Notes: generated by a model from the sequence alone, not told the origin. A stretch of DNA of 30,983 nucleotides from JAIVJG01 sp964236735 (GCA_964236735.1 CAXSFM010000031.1:1-30983); one strand, 5' to 3'; counted from the first letter of the stretch, positions 1 to 8,833 are shown. Numbers and translations are program-made.

Positions 1-65
1 TCCTGCTCGGTATTCAACAGACTGGATCGTTCAGGATTCTCGTCAACGTTGAGGCGCTGCCTTAA
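1..65 (+). CDS. C-terminal end of a large secreted protein (5' end outside window)
   Basis: The frame starting at base 3 is open from the window edge to a TAA at 63-65 and encodes 20 residues ending in VEALP. This tail resembles the end of the 1637-residue secreted protein at 25927-30840: both have LLG-(I/V)-Q, then TG-(S/T)-FR, then VEALP, with 14 of 20 positions identical by eye. The same C-terminal domain therefore probably ends two neighbouring large proteins. A strong terminator follows 23 bases later, as would be expected for a real gene end. The rest of the protein is not visible, so its catalytic type cannot be inferred. Confidence 0.7.
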   Translation, partial: LLGIQQTGSFRILVNVEALP

Positions 66-87
66 GGAATAGCAGGTCAACGAAGAT

Positions 88-125
88 AATAGGGCGGCTT
101 CCATCACAGGAGAAGCCGCCCTATT
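88..125 (+). terminator. Rho-independent-type terminator after the partial gene
   Basis: AATAGGGCGGCTTC (88-101) and GAAGCCGCCCTATT (112-125) form a perfect 14-bp stem with a 10-base loop, followed by TAATTT. It lies 23 bases after the stop codon of the partial gene. The arms are nearly symmetric in flanking T/A content, so it could also work on the opposite strand. Confidence 0.85.
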
Positions 126-946
126 TAATTTGTCCGATTCAGCCTCGTTTTACTGCTCTTCGTTAGAGGACGTATTTTCAACTTCACGCCTTGTTGAATT
201 TCAATATCCAGCTATGCACACTTTATGCACTCCAAATGAATATGCGGATTGAAGCATCATCACCTCAACCCGCAATCCCTTGTGCTTCCCTTCTTTTCCA
301 AGCAGTCGGATTTCAATTCGACATAACGTTAAGTATCACACTCCAAGCTCACGTCTGACTACTTTTCGCTTACCCGCAATCCTGCTCGCTCTGCTTCAAA
401 CTTAGCACGAGAATGCCCTAGAATCGTTTTCTCCCTTCCACATCCAATAAACTACGCGCCTGCGCGAGCCTCGCATCAATGGCAAGGGTTACAGGCTGGC
501 TTTTCGTTGCGTAATAGAGCGGCGCGAAATTGATCAAGTGGCTGGATGAACGCCTACCCGCTGAGACTCACACGCAAAAGATGGAAAGACAATCGCCGTC
601 ATCACAGTTCGATGATCTGCCGACGGCGAGTTGAAGCAGATAAAAGCAAAGCTATCCCGCGCTCCGGTTGAATGACTTATAGGTGTACGCGGGTCATCTT
701 CGCTGTAATCTTTACGATGAAGATGGAACATGCCGGGCAGGTGTGACGACTCTCGAATGAACGGCAGTTGCGATGCCTGTAACAAGCGTGCCGCACATCG
801 GCCCGGCACTTTCGCTCACCTAACGAATGCTCAGTTACCGTCGTCGCTCGGTGAACGGCTCTACTATAAGTTCTTCGCTTGAGCAAAAGCCAGCATGTTC
901 CATCAACTTCCTGACCCTGATCTTACTGTAAGGCAAGGAGAACATC
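126..946. other. Gene-poor stretch, probable decayed sequence plus left end of an IS110 element
   Basis: No convincing complete gene lies in these 820 bases. Two short minus-strand frames look coding-like but have no recognisable start: about 201-315, which ends VCIAGY-stop, and 418-537, which starts at a TTG and ends EGRKRF-stop. They may be remnants of older genes. The last 200-300 bases probably belong to the non-coding left end of the IS110-family element whose transposase starts at 947. A long-range inverted repeat occurs at 731-738/801-808. The outer boundary of the element could not be located. Confidence 0.4.
731..808 (+). ncRNA. Possible structured RNA in IS110 left end (bridge RNA candidate)
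   Basis: TGCCGGGC (731-738) and GCCCGGCA (801-808) can pair perfectly and enclose 62 bases, ending about 140 bases before the transposase start. IS110-group elements are known to encode a bridge RNA in the non-coding end upstream of the transposase, and this position fits. I did not identify guide loops or the element boundary, so the call rests on one stem and location. Confidence 0.25.
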
Positions 947-2215
947 ATGGAACACCAGGTAGCGTTCGCCGCGCTGGTCGGCATTGATTGGTCGGACACA
1001 AAGCACGACCTCTGTCTGGTTGACACTCAGACGGGCGTGCAGGAACTATCCATTATCAAGCAGACGCCCGAAGCTCTCGACGAGTGGGCGGGCAGGCTGC
1101 GCTCGCGCTTCAGTGGTGCGCCGGTCGCCGTCTGCTTGGAGCAGTCGCGCGGGCCGCTGATTTATGCCTTGCTCAAGTACGACTTCCTCATCTTGTCCCC
1201 CGTCAACCCGAAGACACTCGCCAGATTCCGCGAGGCGTTCACGCCCAGCCGGGCGAAGGACGACCCGCGCGATGCCGAGTATCTGGTCGAGTTGCTCATC
1301 CATCATCGAGAGCGCCTGAAGGCGTGGCTACCCGATTCAGAGCAGACGCGCACGCTGCAACTCCTTGTCGAACATCGGCGGCGATTGGTGGGCGATCAGA
1401 CGCGCATCAGCAACCGGCTGAAGGCACTCCTCAAGGGTTACTTTCCGCAAGTTTTAGCGTGGTTCCCCGACATCCGCACTGAGTTGGTGTGCGACTTTGT
1501 GCTGCGCTGGCCTTCGCTGGGCGCGCTCAAGGGTGTGCGCCGGGCGACGCTTGAGAAGTTCATGTGTGCGCACAACTCGCACCGCAAGCAGACACTGGAC
1601 GCGCGGCTCGACGCGATCAAGGAAGCCGCGCCGCTTGTGACCGATGCGGCGGTCATCAACTCTTCAGTGACGATGGTCAAGGCGCTCGCCTCTCAGATGA
1701 AGACGACGCTCGCCGCAGTCAAAGAGTTCGATCATCAGATCGAGGAGCTGTGCGAGGCGCACGAAGACTTCGAGTTGTTCGCCTCCTTGCCTGGTGCTGG
1801 CAAAGTCTATGCGTCGCGGCTCTTGACGGCCATGGGGTCGAACCGGGAGCGGTGGGCGAGTGCCGACGAGTTATTGCGCTTCAGCGGTGTCGCACCCGTG
1901 GTCGAGAGAAGCGGCAAGTCATCATGGACGAGGTGGCGCTACTTCTGTCCGAAGTTCTTCCGCCAGTCGTTCGTCGAGTATGCCGGGGAATCAATCAGAC
2001 ACTCAGAGTGGGCGCAGGCGTTCTACTCATCGCAAAAGGCGAAAGGCAAAAGCCATCAAGCGGCGGTGCGTGCGCTCGCTTACAAGTGGATCAGGATCAT
2101 CTGGAAATGCTGGCAGACGAGAACGAAATATGATGAGGCGAGATACGTCGAATGCTTGCGCAAGAAAGGATCGGCCTTAGTCCCGGCGATGGCGCGAGAT
2201 GAAGAAATCCCTTGA
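947..2215 (+). CDS. IS110-family transposase (DEDD recombinase)
   Basis: This 422-residue protein is a serine-dependent DEDD recombinase that moves its element without conventional terminal repeats. The RuvC-like N-domain opens with VGIDWSDTKHD (Asp14). It continues with the Glu of VCLEQSRG near residue 65 and the paired acidic residues of AKDDPRDAEYLV near 104-111. The C-terminal Transposase_20 region has the SLPGAGKVYASRLL motif. The ATG at 947 follows AAGGAG with good spacing, and the length is usual for the family. No frameshift or stop interrupts the gene, so it could be active. Its nearest relatives should be IS110-group elements with a long left non-coding end, unlike the second family member at 19719, which is IS1111-like. 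Confidence 0.93.
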   Translation: MEHQVAFAALVGIDWSDTKHDLCLVDTQTGVQELSIIKQTPEALDEWAGRLRSRFSGAPVAVCLEQSRGPLIYALLKYDFLILSPVNPKTLARFREAFTPSRAKDDPRDAEYLVELLIHHRERLKAWLPDSEQTRTLQLLVEHRRRLVGDQTRISNRLKALLKGYFPQVLAWFPDIRTELVCDFVLRWPSLGALKGVRRATLEKFMCAHNSHRKQTLDARLDAIKEAAPLVTDAAVINSSVTMVKALASQMKTTLAAVKEFDHQIEELCEAHEDFELFASLPGAGKVYASRLLTAMGSNRERWASADELLRFSGVAPVVERSGKSSWTRWRYFCPKFFRQSFVEYAGESIRHSEWAQAFYSSQKAKGKSHQAAVRALAYKWIRIIWKCWQTRTKYDEARYVECLRKKGSALVPAMARDEEIP

Positions 2216-2237
2216 CACGACACCCTCAGTTAGCTTG

Positions 2238-2603
2238 TTAGATTGCGAGGTGATCTAAACATTCATTGTCTTCGTTGGCGCTTTTCTTACTATTACAAGA
2301 CCTACAGAGCAATTGAAGATTTTCTAAGACAGTGAGGCCACCACGTGATACTGGCTTTATGTGATCTACTTGTAAATCTTCAAGTGATCCACAATTTGCA
2401 CAAGCCAAGCCATCGCGCTCTTCTATTGCTGCCAAATATTTCTTACGCTGATTCGAGTTCAATAATCTTCGTTGAACCTCAATATGCTTACGAGTCTTTG
2501 CCCACTGCTCACAATAGATTTCATTCTCGCGAAAAATGTCCAGCGCGACAGAACAAATCTTTGAGATATTAGCAGCACCTTCTATTTCATTCCTTGAATT
2601 CAA
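2238..2603 (-). CDS. Small HNH endonuclease, 5' end probably altered by IS30
   Basis: The protein (up to 121 residues) ends in a classical HNH nuclease fold: a CANCG zinc knuckle, the QVDHIKPVSRGG core with the metal-binding His, NLQLLC, and a second knuckle CRSCNSKKS. Such proteins cut DNA and occur in restriction, phage and selfish-element settings. The substrate here is unknown. No ATG gives a natural start: the longest candidate is a TTG at 2603, four bases from the IS30 inverted repeat. The frame stays open through that repeat into the IS until a stop at about 2667-2669. The simplest reading is that IS30 replaced the original 5' end; a native TTG start remains possible. Confidence 0.75.
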   Translation of the reverse strand: MNSRNEIEGAANISKICSVALDIFRENEIYCEQWAKTRKHIEVQRRLLNSNQRKKYLAAIEERDGLACANCGSLEDLQVDHIKPVSRGGLTVLENLQLLCRSCNSKKSANEDNECLDHLAI

Positions 2604-2606
2604 CTT

Positions 2607-3644
2607 GTAAGTGCAACTTTTGAACTTGGTTGGTGAAAGGCAAGCTGCAGTAACATCCGTGCTGCTTCAACCGCTAAGTTAAAAGGAGCACCGATTGAGT
2701 TACACGCAGCTCACCCGCGAGCAAAGATACCAGATTTACGCCTTGAAGAAAGAAGGCCATAACCGCACCGCCATCGCCCGCAACGTCGGCGTGCATAAAG
2801 CGACCGTTTCACGCGAGTTGACGCGCAACCTGGGCGCGCGAGGCTACCGCCCCAAACAAGCCGACGAGTTGGCACAACAGCGCCAAAAGCAACGAGTCAG
2901 GCCGCGCATCACCGTCGCACAGTGGAGGCAGGTCGAAGAGTTACTGCGCCAAGAGTGGAGTCCCGAACAGATTTCAGGACGCCTCGCGCTCGAAGCGCAG
3001 CGCTCGATCAGCCACGAGCGCATTTATCAATACGTCTATGCGGACAAAGCCAGAGGCGGCACGCTCTCGCGCCACTTGCGGTGCCGGAAACAGAGGCGTA
3101 AACGCTACGGCAGTTACTCGCGGCGCGGACAAATCCCCAACCGCGTGCTGATTGACCAGCGTCCTCAAGTGGTGGCGCAAAAAGCGCGACTCGGCGATTG
3201 GGAAGCTGACACCATCATCGGACTGTGTCACCAGCAAGCCATCGTCAGCCTGGTCGAGCGCAAATCGAAGTTGACGCGGCTTGCCAAAGTTGCGCGCAAC
3301 ACGGCGGAGTCGGTCGCCAACGCCATGACCACACAGTTAGAGTCGCTTGAGGTCAAGACCATAACCTCTGACAACGGGCGAGAGTTCGCCCGGCATCAGC
3401 AGATTGGGCAAAGTCTCAAGGCTGACTTTTACTTTGCCCATCCGTATCATTCATGGGAGCGCGGGTTGAACGAGAACACCAACGGGTTAGTCAGACAATA
3501 TTTTCCGAAGAAAAGCGACTTCTCAAAGATCACTGGCAGCCAGATCAACAAAGTAGTCGAGAGGCTCAACCATCGTCCGCGCAAAACACTCGGCTACAAA
3601 ACCCCGCATGAGGTATTCTTCAAACTACCCCTTGTTGCACTTAC
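2607..3644 (+). mobile_element. IS30-family insertion sequence
   Basis: The inverted repeat GTAAGTGCAAC (2607-2617) is matched exactly by GTTGCACTTAC (3634-3644), giving an element of about 1.04 kb, normal for IS30. The right repeat lies inside the last codons of the transposase gene. The true ends may extend a few bases beyond the matching core. ACTT occurs just outside the left repeat and two bases outside the right one, but I could not confirm a target duplication. Confidence 0.75.
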
Positions 3645-3651
3645 TACTTGA
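2695..3651 (+). CDS. IS30-family transposase
   Basis: This 318-residue DDE transposase begins with the IS30 helix-turn-helix (LTREQRYQIYALKKEGHN, then AIARNVGVHKATVSREL). Its rve catalytic core contains GDWEADTIIG (Asp), TITSDNGREF (Asp) and LNENTNGLVRQYFPK (Glu). The start is TTG at 2695, chosen because AAAAGGAG lies 8 bases upstream and the HTH begins at once. The frame is intact and of full length, so the element may be mobile. The 3' end of the gene runs through the right inverted repeat. Confidence 0.93.
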   Translation: MSYTQLTREQRYQIYALKKEGHNRTAIARNVGVHKATVSRELTRNLGARGYRPKQADELAQQRQKQRVRPRITVAQWRQVEELLRQEWSPEQISGRLALEAQRSISHERIYQYVYADKARGGTLSRHLRCRKQRRKRYGSYSRRGQIPNRVLIDQRPQVVAQKARLGDWEADTIIGLCHQQAIVSLVERKSKLTRLAKVARNTAESVANAMTTQLESLEVKTITSDNGREFARHQQIGQSLKADFYFAHPYHSWERGLNENTNGLVRQYFPKKSDFSKITGSQINKVVERLNHRPRKTLGYKTPHEVFFKLPLVALTT

Positions 3652-4249
3652 ATCCGCGAATCGTTATATGTCGCGATCATCAGAATAAGATTAAACCTGT
3701 TGTGTAGTAAGGAAGCACAGCATTGGCTAGTATGAAACAAACACTCTAGCGGGGCTGTCAACGTCAATAGGATGGAAGTCACAGCCCTCTCATAGAATGC
3801 CCTCTGTCTTTACCACGCAACAGGTTTATTGAAACGTAAGTTATGAAAAAAGTATTTGACAAGGATAATGCACAAATGAAATACTATTGAAATTGAAATT
3901 GATTTTCAATTCTATTGTGTTAGGGAAATTCAAGGACGAAATTCTGACAATTTGATACACAATATTTAATGCATAGCTACCTTGCATATCTGTCGAGTCA
4001 GTAGCGTAATACAGCCACGCAAGCTCCACCCTAATATACCTTTCTAACAGCTCCAAATTTGTAGCACTTTGGCGGAATGAACGTATGGAAGATGCTTTTA
4101 AAAACTTAAGGTGTAGCGATCTTACGCACGAGCAAGTTGAATCTGTGAGCAGAAGATAGGTCAGACGAAGACATCTCTATTTCCACGAGTGTGAGTTATC
4201 AACCGATTAGATATGGACATGCAGGCAGTATAGCAAGAGGAGAAAAATT
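3652..4249. other. AT-rich intergenic region upstream of the iron operon
   Basis: No credible gene is seen in these 598 bases. The stretch 3841-4060 is markedly AT-rich compared with the genes around it. It contains a promoter-like pair and a Fur-like palindrome, listed separately. A minus-strand frame of 71 codons there has low-complexity composition and no ribosome site, and I treat it as chance. Confidence 0.5.
3856..3909 (+). promoter_or_regulatory. Candidate promoter with Fur-like operator
   Basis: TTGACA at 3856-3861 is followed by AATACT (3880-3885, 18-base spacer) or TACTAT (3882-3887). The imperfect palindrome TTGAAATTGATTTTCAA (3893-3909) lies just downstream, inside a run of ATTGAA-type hexamers. 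Arrays of such hexamers are typical of Fur sites, and the downstream genes are iron-uptake genes. The weak point is distance: the leader to the receptor gene would be about 340 bases. Confidence 0.35.
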
Positions 4250-6712
4250 GTGAAGATACATGTGACAAGGGAAATAAAAAATGGCAAGGGTAAATCGAGG
4301 CGGCGTAGATCGAGGTGCTGGGTGTTATCTGTCGGCGCGATGGGCGCTCTGGTGGCGTTTACAGTCGGGAACAGCCATGCCATAGCGCTCGCGCGCGTTC
4401 CTCAGAGCGGCGCGACGGCAACCGTGCAGTCGCAGACGCAGAACCAATCGCAAACATTCCGCTTCGACATTCCCGCAGGGACTTTAGATGCGGCGCTCAA
4501 CGCCTTCCGCAGCATCACGGGCGTACAGGCAGACGTGGCGAACGAGAAAGTTCGCGACCTTCAGTCGCCCGGAGTCTCAGGCATCTATACGACTGAAGAG
4601 GCTCTCAAACGACTGCTCGCGGACACGGGCGTCAACTATCGTTTCACTAATCCAACAGCTGTGACGTTGGAGATTCAGGTGCAGTCGGAAGTCGTTGACG
4701 TGCGGGAGAGCGCATCCGGCCAGATTGCCTCGCCGAAGTTTTCGGAGCCGTTGCGCGACACGCCGCAGTCAATCACCGTCGTCTCGCGCCAAGTCATCGA
4801 GGATCAGGGCGTGACGACGCTGCGCGACACGGTGCGTAACGTGGCGGGTATCAGCATCGCGGCGGGCGAGGGCGGAGCGCAGGGAGACAATCTGACCATT
4901 CGCGGCTTCACGGCGCGCAATGACATCTTCCTCGATGGAATGCGCGACTTCGGCAGTTACTACCGTGACCCCTTCAACTTGCAGGAAGTTGAAGTGTTGA
5001 AGGGGCCTTCGTCGGTGACCTTCGGGCGCGGCACGACGGGCGGAGTCGTTAATCAGGAGAGCAAGACGCCGCAACTCAACGCCTTCATGAGAGGCACGGC
5101 GAATCTAGGCACTGACCGGACGAAGCGCATCACGCTCGACTTTGACCATGCTGTGCCACAACTCGGCAAGGGCGCGGCCTTTCGGCTCAACATCGTCGGC
5201 AACGACTCGAACGTCGCCGGGCGCGACATCGCCGAGAACCGGCGCGTCGGCATCGCCCCGTCGCTGGCCTTCGGTCTCGGCACGGCGACACGGCTCACTC
5301 TCAGCTACTATCATCAGTCCGCCGACGACACCCCGGATTACGGTATCCCCTGGCTGTTCAACGGCCCTGCCCCCGTCAATCGCAGGAACTATTACGGCTT
5401 TAAGGACGCTAACTTCCTCCGAACGAGCGCCGACATCGGCACGGCGCGATTCGAGCACGACTTCAACGACTCCATCAGCCTGCGGAGCCAGTTGCGCTAC
5501 GCGAATTATTCCCGCGACGTTCAGATTACAGAGGCGCGCGTTCCCACGACGGCCACGTTAACCACGCCGCTCAACTCGATCATCGTCACACGCGGGCAAA
5601 TCGCGGCGATCAGCGACGAGACTTTCCTTGAAAACCAGACCGATGCGACGTTCAAATTCCGCACTGGCGCGGCTAGGCACACGCTCGTCAGCGGCATCGA
5701 AATCGGGCGTGAGACTTCAGACCCGATCCGCTTTGCCTTCACGAACGTTGCTGGAACCAGCCTCCTCAATCCCGACACCAATCAGCCTTACACAGGCAAG
5801 GCGACCGTCTCGTCGCGGGTGGACACTATCGCCAACACCTTCGGCGCTTACGTGCTCGACACCGTAAAGTTCGGTGAGAAGTTGGAGTTGACCGCCGGCG
5901 TGCGTTGGGATCGTTTCGCTGCGGACTACCAACAGTTCATCGCGCCTGTCTCTGCGTTCCGCAGGGTTGACGGCATGACTAGCTGGCGGGGTGCGGTCGT
6001 CTATAAGCCGCGCCCGGAAGGTAGCGTCTATTTCGCGTATGGAACTTCTTTTAATCCATCTGCCGAGTCGCTCGCGCTCACCGCCGGCACCGCCAATGCA
6101 GCGCCCGAAAAGAACAAGACCTACGAGGTTGGCTCCAAGTGGGACTTGTTCTCAAGGAAACTGTCTGTGCGCGGCTCGATATTCCGCACGGAGAAGACCA
6201 ACGCGCGTGAGACATCACCGACCAACGCCCTGTTAGTCGTTCTCTCTGGCAATCAGCGCGTGGATGGCTTCGAGTTGGAGGCGAGCGGTCGCCTGACGGA
6301 TAGATGGCAGATTCTGTCCAGCTATGCGCTGCTGGACAGCAAGCTCGTCAGCTCCAGATTTTTCCCCGCCGCCGTCGGCGCGCAACTCGCCAACGTGCCT
6401 AAAAACTCTTTCAGCGTGTGGTCGAATTATCAAACGCGGTGGAAACTGTCGTTGGGCGGCGGCGGGCAATTCGTGGACAGCCGCACGGCCAGTTCCACCG
6501 TCCCGCTCGATCCGGCGACAGGACTTGTCAAGCGCGTGCCATCTTACTGGGTCTTCAACGCCCTGGGGAAATATCCGCTGGGTGAGAAGCTTGACCTACA
6601 GTTGAACGTCAACAACCTGTTCGACAAGTACTACTACGATCAATTGCATCCGGGACACATCGTGCCGGGAGCCGGTCGTTCAGCTTTGCTCGGACTCAAT
6701 TTCAAATTCTGA
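4250..6712 (+). CDS. TonB-dependent siderophore receptor with STN domain
   Basis: This 820-residue outer-membrane receptor imports an iron chelate using TonB energy. A basic N-terminus and hydrophobic stretch (about 24-46) form the signal peptide. An STN domain follows at about 71-145 (FDIPAGTLDAALNAF, then LLADTGVNYRF), as in FecA and FpvA, which signal to an anti-sigma factor. The plug runs from about 165 to 275, with TPQSITVVSRQ, LTIRGF, FLDGMRD and VEVLKGPSS. The rest is a beta-barrel ending in the aromatic LLGLNFKF. The start is GTG at 4250, preceded by AGAGGAG. The next gene is PiuC/YbiX-like, as next to E. coli fiu, which suggests a catecholate siderophore; the exact ligand is not shown. 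No anti-sigma/sigma pair is in the window. Confidence 0.93.
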   Translation: MKIHVTREIKNGKGKSRRRRSRCWVLSVGAMGALVAFTVGNSHAIALARVPQSGATATVQSQTQNQSQTFRFDIPAGTLDAALNAFRSITGVQADVANEKVRDLQSPGVSGIYTTEEALKRLLADTGVNYRFTNPTAVTLEIQVQSEVVDVRESASGQIASPKFSEPLRDTPQSITVVSRQVIEDQGVTTLRDTVRNVAGISIAAGEGGAQGDNLTIRGFTARNDIFLDGMRDFGSYYRDPFNLQEVEVLKGPSSVTFGRGTTGGVVNQESKTPQLNAFMRGTANLGTDRTKRITLDFDHAVPQLGKGAAFRLNIVGNDSNVAGRDIAENRRVGIAPSLAFGLGTATRLTLSYYHQSADDTPDYGIPWLFNGPAPVNRRNYYGFKDANFLRTSADIGTARFEHDFNDSISLRSQLRYANYSRDVQITEARVPTTATLTTPLNSIIVTRGQIAAISDETFLENQTDATFKFRTGAARHTLVSGIEIGRETSDPIRFAFTNVAGTSLLNPDTNQPYTGKATVSSRVDTIANTFGAYVLDTVKFGEKLELTAGVRWDRFAADYQQFIAPVSAFRRVDGMTSWRGAVVYKPRPEGSVYFAYGTSFNPSAESLALTAGTANAAPEKNKTYEVGSKWDLFSRKLSVRGSIFRTEKTNARETSPTNALLVVLSGNQRVDGFELEASGRLTDRWQILSSYALLDSKLVSSRFFPAAVGAQLANVPKNSFSVWSNYQTRWKLSLGGGGQFVDSRTASSTVPLDPATGLVKRVPSYWVFNALGKYPLGEKLDLQLNVNNLFDKYYYDQLHPGHIVPGAGRSALLGLNFKF

Positions 6713-6734
6713 GCGAAGAGGTGTGTAGAAGACC

Positions 6735-7415
6735 GTGCTGTTATCAATACCCGATGTCCTGACATCCGAGCAGGTGATGCAGGCCCGACAATTCCTTGAG
6801 GGGGCGGAGTGGGTTGACGGGCGCGTCACCGCCGGACACCAGTCAGCGCTCGCCAAAGACAATCTGCAACTGCCCGAAGGCCATCCGGCGGCAATTCAAC
6901 TTGGCGGGATGATTGTCGCGGCGCTTGAACAGAACGCGCTCTTCATCTCGGCGGCGTTGCCGTCGAGGGTGTTCCCGCCCCTCTTTAATCGCTACGCGGG
7001 CGGGCAGTCGTTCGGCAATCACGTTGACAACGCCATCCGGCAGGTGACGGGCACGCCGCATCGCATCCGCACAGACCTCTCGGCGACGCTGTTCTTAAGC
7101 CAACCCGACGAGTACGACGGCGGCGAGTTGCTGGTTGAGGACACTTACGGCGTCCACAGCATCAAGCTCCCGGCCGGACACTTGATTCTCTACCCGTCAA
7201 CCAGTCTGCATAACGTGCGTCCCGTGACTCGCGGTGCACGGCTCGCCTCTTTCTTCTGGATTCAGAGCATGGTGCGCGACGACGGCGAGCGCACGTTGTT
7301 GTTCGATCTCGACGTGGCAATCCAGCGCATCGGCAGCGACACGCCCGGACACCCTTCCGTCGTTCAACTGACCGCCGTCTATCACAACCTCCTGCGCCGT
7401 TGGGCTGATGTCTGA
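6735..7415 (+). CDS. piuC: PiuC/YbiX-type Fe(II)- and 2-oxoglutarate-dependent hydroxylase
   Basis: This 226-residue protein matches the PKHD-type hydroxylases YbiX and PiuC in length and motifs. SFGNHVDNAIR (about residues 95-105) carries the His-x-Asp iron ligands, LHNVRPVTRG (about 157-166) supplies the distal His and the Arg that binds 2-oxoglutarate, and FLSQPDEYDGGEL is a family signature. The family lies beside catecholate receptors and is thought to act on the imported chelate, though the substrate is not established. The start is GTG at 6735 after an AGAGGTG-like site. It lies 22 bases after the receptor gene, so the two are probably co-transcribed. Confidence 0.93.
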   Translation: MLLSIPDVLTSEQVMQARQFLEGAEWVDGRVTAGHQSALAKDNLQLPEGHPAAIQLGGMIVAALEQNALFISAALPSRVFPPLFNRYAGGQSFGNHVDNAIRQVTGTPHRIRTDLSATLFLSQPDEYDGGELLVEDTYGVHSIKLPAGHLILYPSTSLHNVRPVTRGARLASFFWIQSMVRDDGERTLLFDLDVAIQRIGSDTPGHPSVVQLTAVYHNLLRRWADV

Positions 7416-7472
7416 GCCATTCTCCATCACGGAGATCGTTTGTGTACGCGGCGCGCTCGTTGAAAAATTTGC

Positions 7473-8780
7473 ATGAAGAAACTAGGCCAAATTATTTTCT
7501 GGTGTCACCTGATCGCCGGCGTGACGGCGGGCATCGTCATCCTGATCATGTCCGTCACCGGCGTGCTGCTGGCTTTCGAGCCGCAGATCATTCGCTTTGC
7601 TGAACGCGAGATGCAGGCGGTTAAGCTGCCGCAGGGAGAAGCGCAGCGTCTCGGCGCACAGGCGCTTTTTGCCAGAGCGCTCGAAGCTAAACCGAACGCC
7701 ACGCCGACTGCGCTCACGCTTCAAGCTGACCCGAACGCAGCGGCTGTCTTCATGCTAGGACGCGAGGGCGTGCTGTACTTGAATCCCTATACGGGCGAGG
7801 TGACGGGCGAGGGCGCGAAGAGTACGCGAGTCTTCTTTCGGTTCGTCGAAGATTGGCATCGCTGGCTCGGCGCGGGCGGCGAAAACCGCGCCGTCGGACG
7901 CGCTGTAACCGGAGCTTGCAACACCGCCTTTCTCATCCTCGCCGTCACCGGCGTCTATCTCTGGTGGCCGAAGAAGTGGATGTGGAGAAACTTAAAACTC
8001 GTCATCTTCTTCAAGCGCGGACTCAAGGCGCGTGCGCGTGATTTTAACTGGCACAACGTGACTGGCTTCTGGTCATCGGCGGCGCTCATTGTCATCACGG
8101 CGACGGGCATCGTCATGTCCTACCAGTGGGCTAACAATCTTCTCTACACGTTGACGGGCAGCCAGCCTCCCGCGCAACAGGGGCCGGCCAATCCCGGCGT
8201 CCCAACCGATGCGCCGCGCGCCGGGCAGGCTACGCGCGCGACTTCCAATCAGGGAGCCGGGCGTAACGGCGAGCCGAACAGAGAGGCTCAAATGAGACAA
8301 GGCGAGGCGATGCGGCAAGGAACGCAAGCGGCGGTGATTCCCGTTAATCTCGATCAACTCTGGTCGCATGCCGAGCAGCAAGCGCCGGGTTGGCAGGCAA
8401 TCACACTGCGCCTGCCGCCGCGCTCTGACGCACCTCTCACGTTCTCGATTCGTGAAGGCAGGTCGTGGCTTGAGGCGGCTAGCTCGCAGTTGACGCTCAA
8501 CCCGGCGACAACTGAAATCGTCAAGTGGGAGCCTTACGCCACGTCCAGCCTCGGCAGAAGACTCCGCACATGGGTTCGTTTTCTGCATACGGGCGAGGCG
8601 GGCGGAGTGCCGGGACAAATCATTGCTCTCCTCGCGTCGCTTGGTGGCAGTTTCCTCGTGTGGACGGGACTCTCGCTCGCGTGGCGACGCTTTCGCGGCT
8701 GGATAGCGCGGCGTCTCAAGAAGCCAAATCTGAGCGCCAAACCTGACATCGAACTCATTCCCGACTCGCGCGCAAATTGA
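7473..8780 (+). CDS. PepSY-associated inner-membrane protein (PiuB-like)
   Basis: The 435-residue protein has the four-helix PepSY-TM layout: helix 1 at about 7-34 (IIFWCHLIAGVTAGIVIL), helix 2 near 150-167, helix 3 near 190-218 (NWHNVTGFWSSAALIVI) and helix 4 near 383-407. Periplasmic PepSY regions lie between. His residues at or near the helices (WCHL, DWHRW, NWHN, FLHTGE) suggest heme binding, as proposed for reductase-like members. A Gln/Ala/Pro-rich insert (about 230-290) looks like a flexible linker. The family often accompanies siderophore receptors and may help reduce or release iron; this is inferred from context. The ATG at 7473 is 57 bases after piuC. Confidence 0.88.
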   Translation: MKKLGQIIFWCHLIAGVTAGIVILIMSVTGVLLAFEPQIIRFAEREMQAVKLPQGEAQRLGAQALFARALEAKPNATPTALTLQADPNAAAVFMLGREGVLYLNPYTGEVTGEGAKSTRVFFRFVEDWHRWLGAGGENRAVGRAVTGACNTAFLILAVTGVYLWWPKKWMWRNLKLVIFFKRGLKARARDFNWHNVTGFWSSAALIVITATGIVMSYQWANNLLYTLTGSQPPAQQGPANPGVPTDAPRAGQATRATSNQGAGRNGEPNREAQMRQGEAMRQGTQAAVIPVNLDQLWSHAEQQAPGWQAITLRLPPRSDAPLTFSIREGRSWLEAASSQLTLNPATTEIVKWEPYATSSLGRRLRTWVRFLHTGEAGGVPGQIIALLASLGGSFLVWTGLSLAWRRFRGWIARRLKKPNLSAKPDIELIPDSRAN

Positions 8781-8833
8781 ACATCAAAAATCGAGCGGGC
8801 TGTACTTTGAAACGAAAGAAGAGGACTTGAATT

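Noticed and set aside
534..1026. Three overlapping minus-strand open frames upstream of and into the IS110 transposase
   Set aside because: They have no family motifs, no ribosome sites, and the last overlaps the start of the transposase; composition is that of antisense shadows.
3841..4056. 71-codon minus-strand frame in the AT-rich region before the iron operon
   Set aside because: No ribosome site or recognisable domain, and it covers the candidate promoter and Fur-like site.
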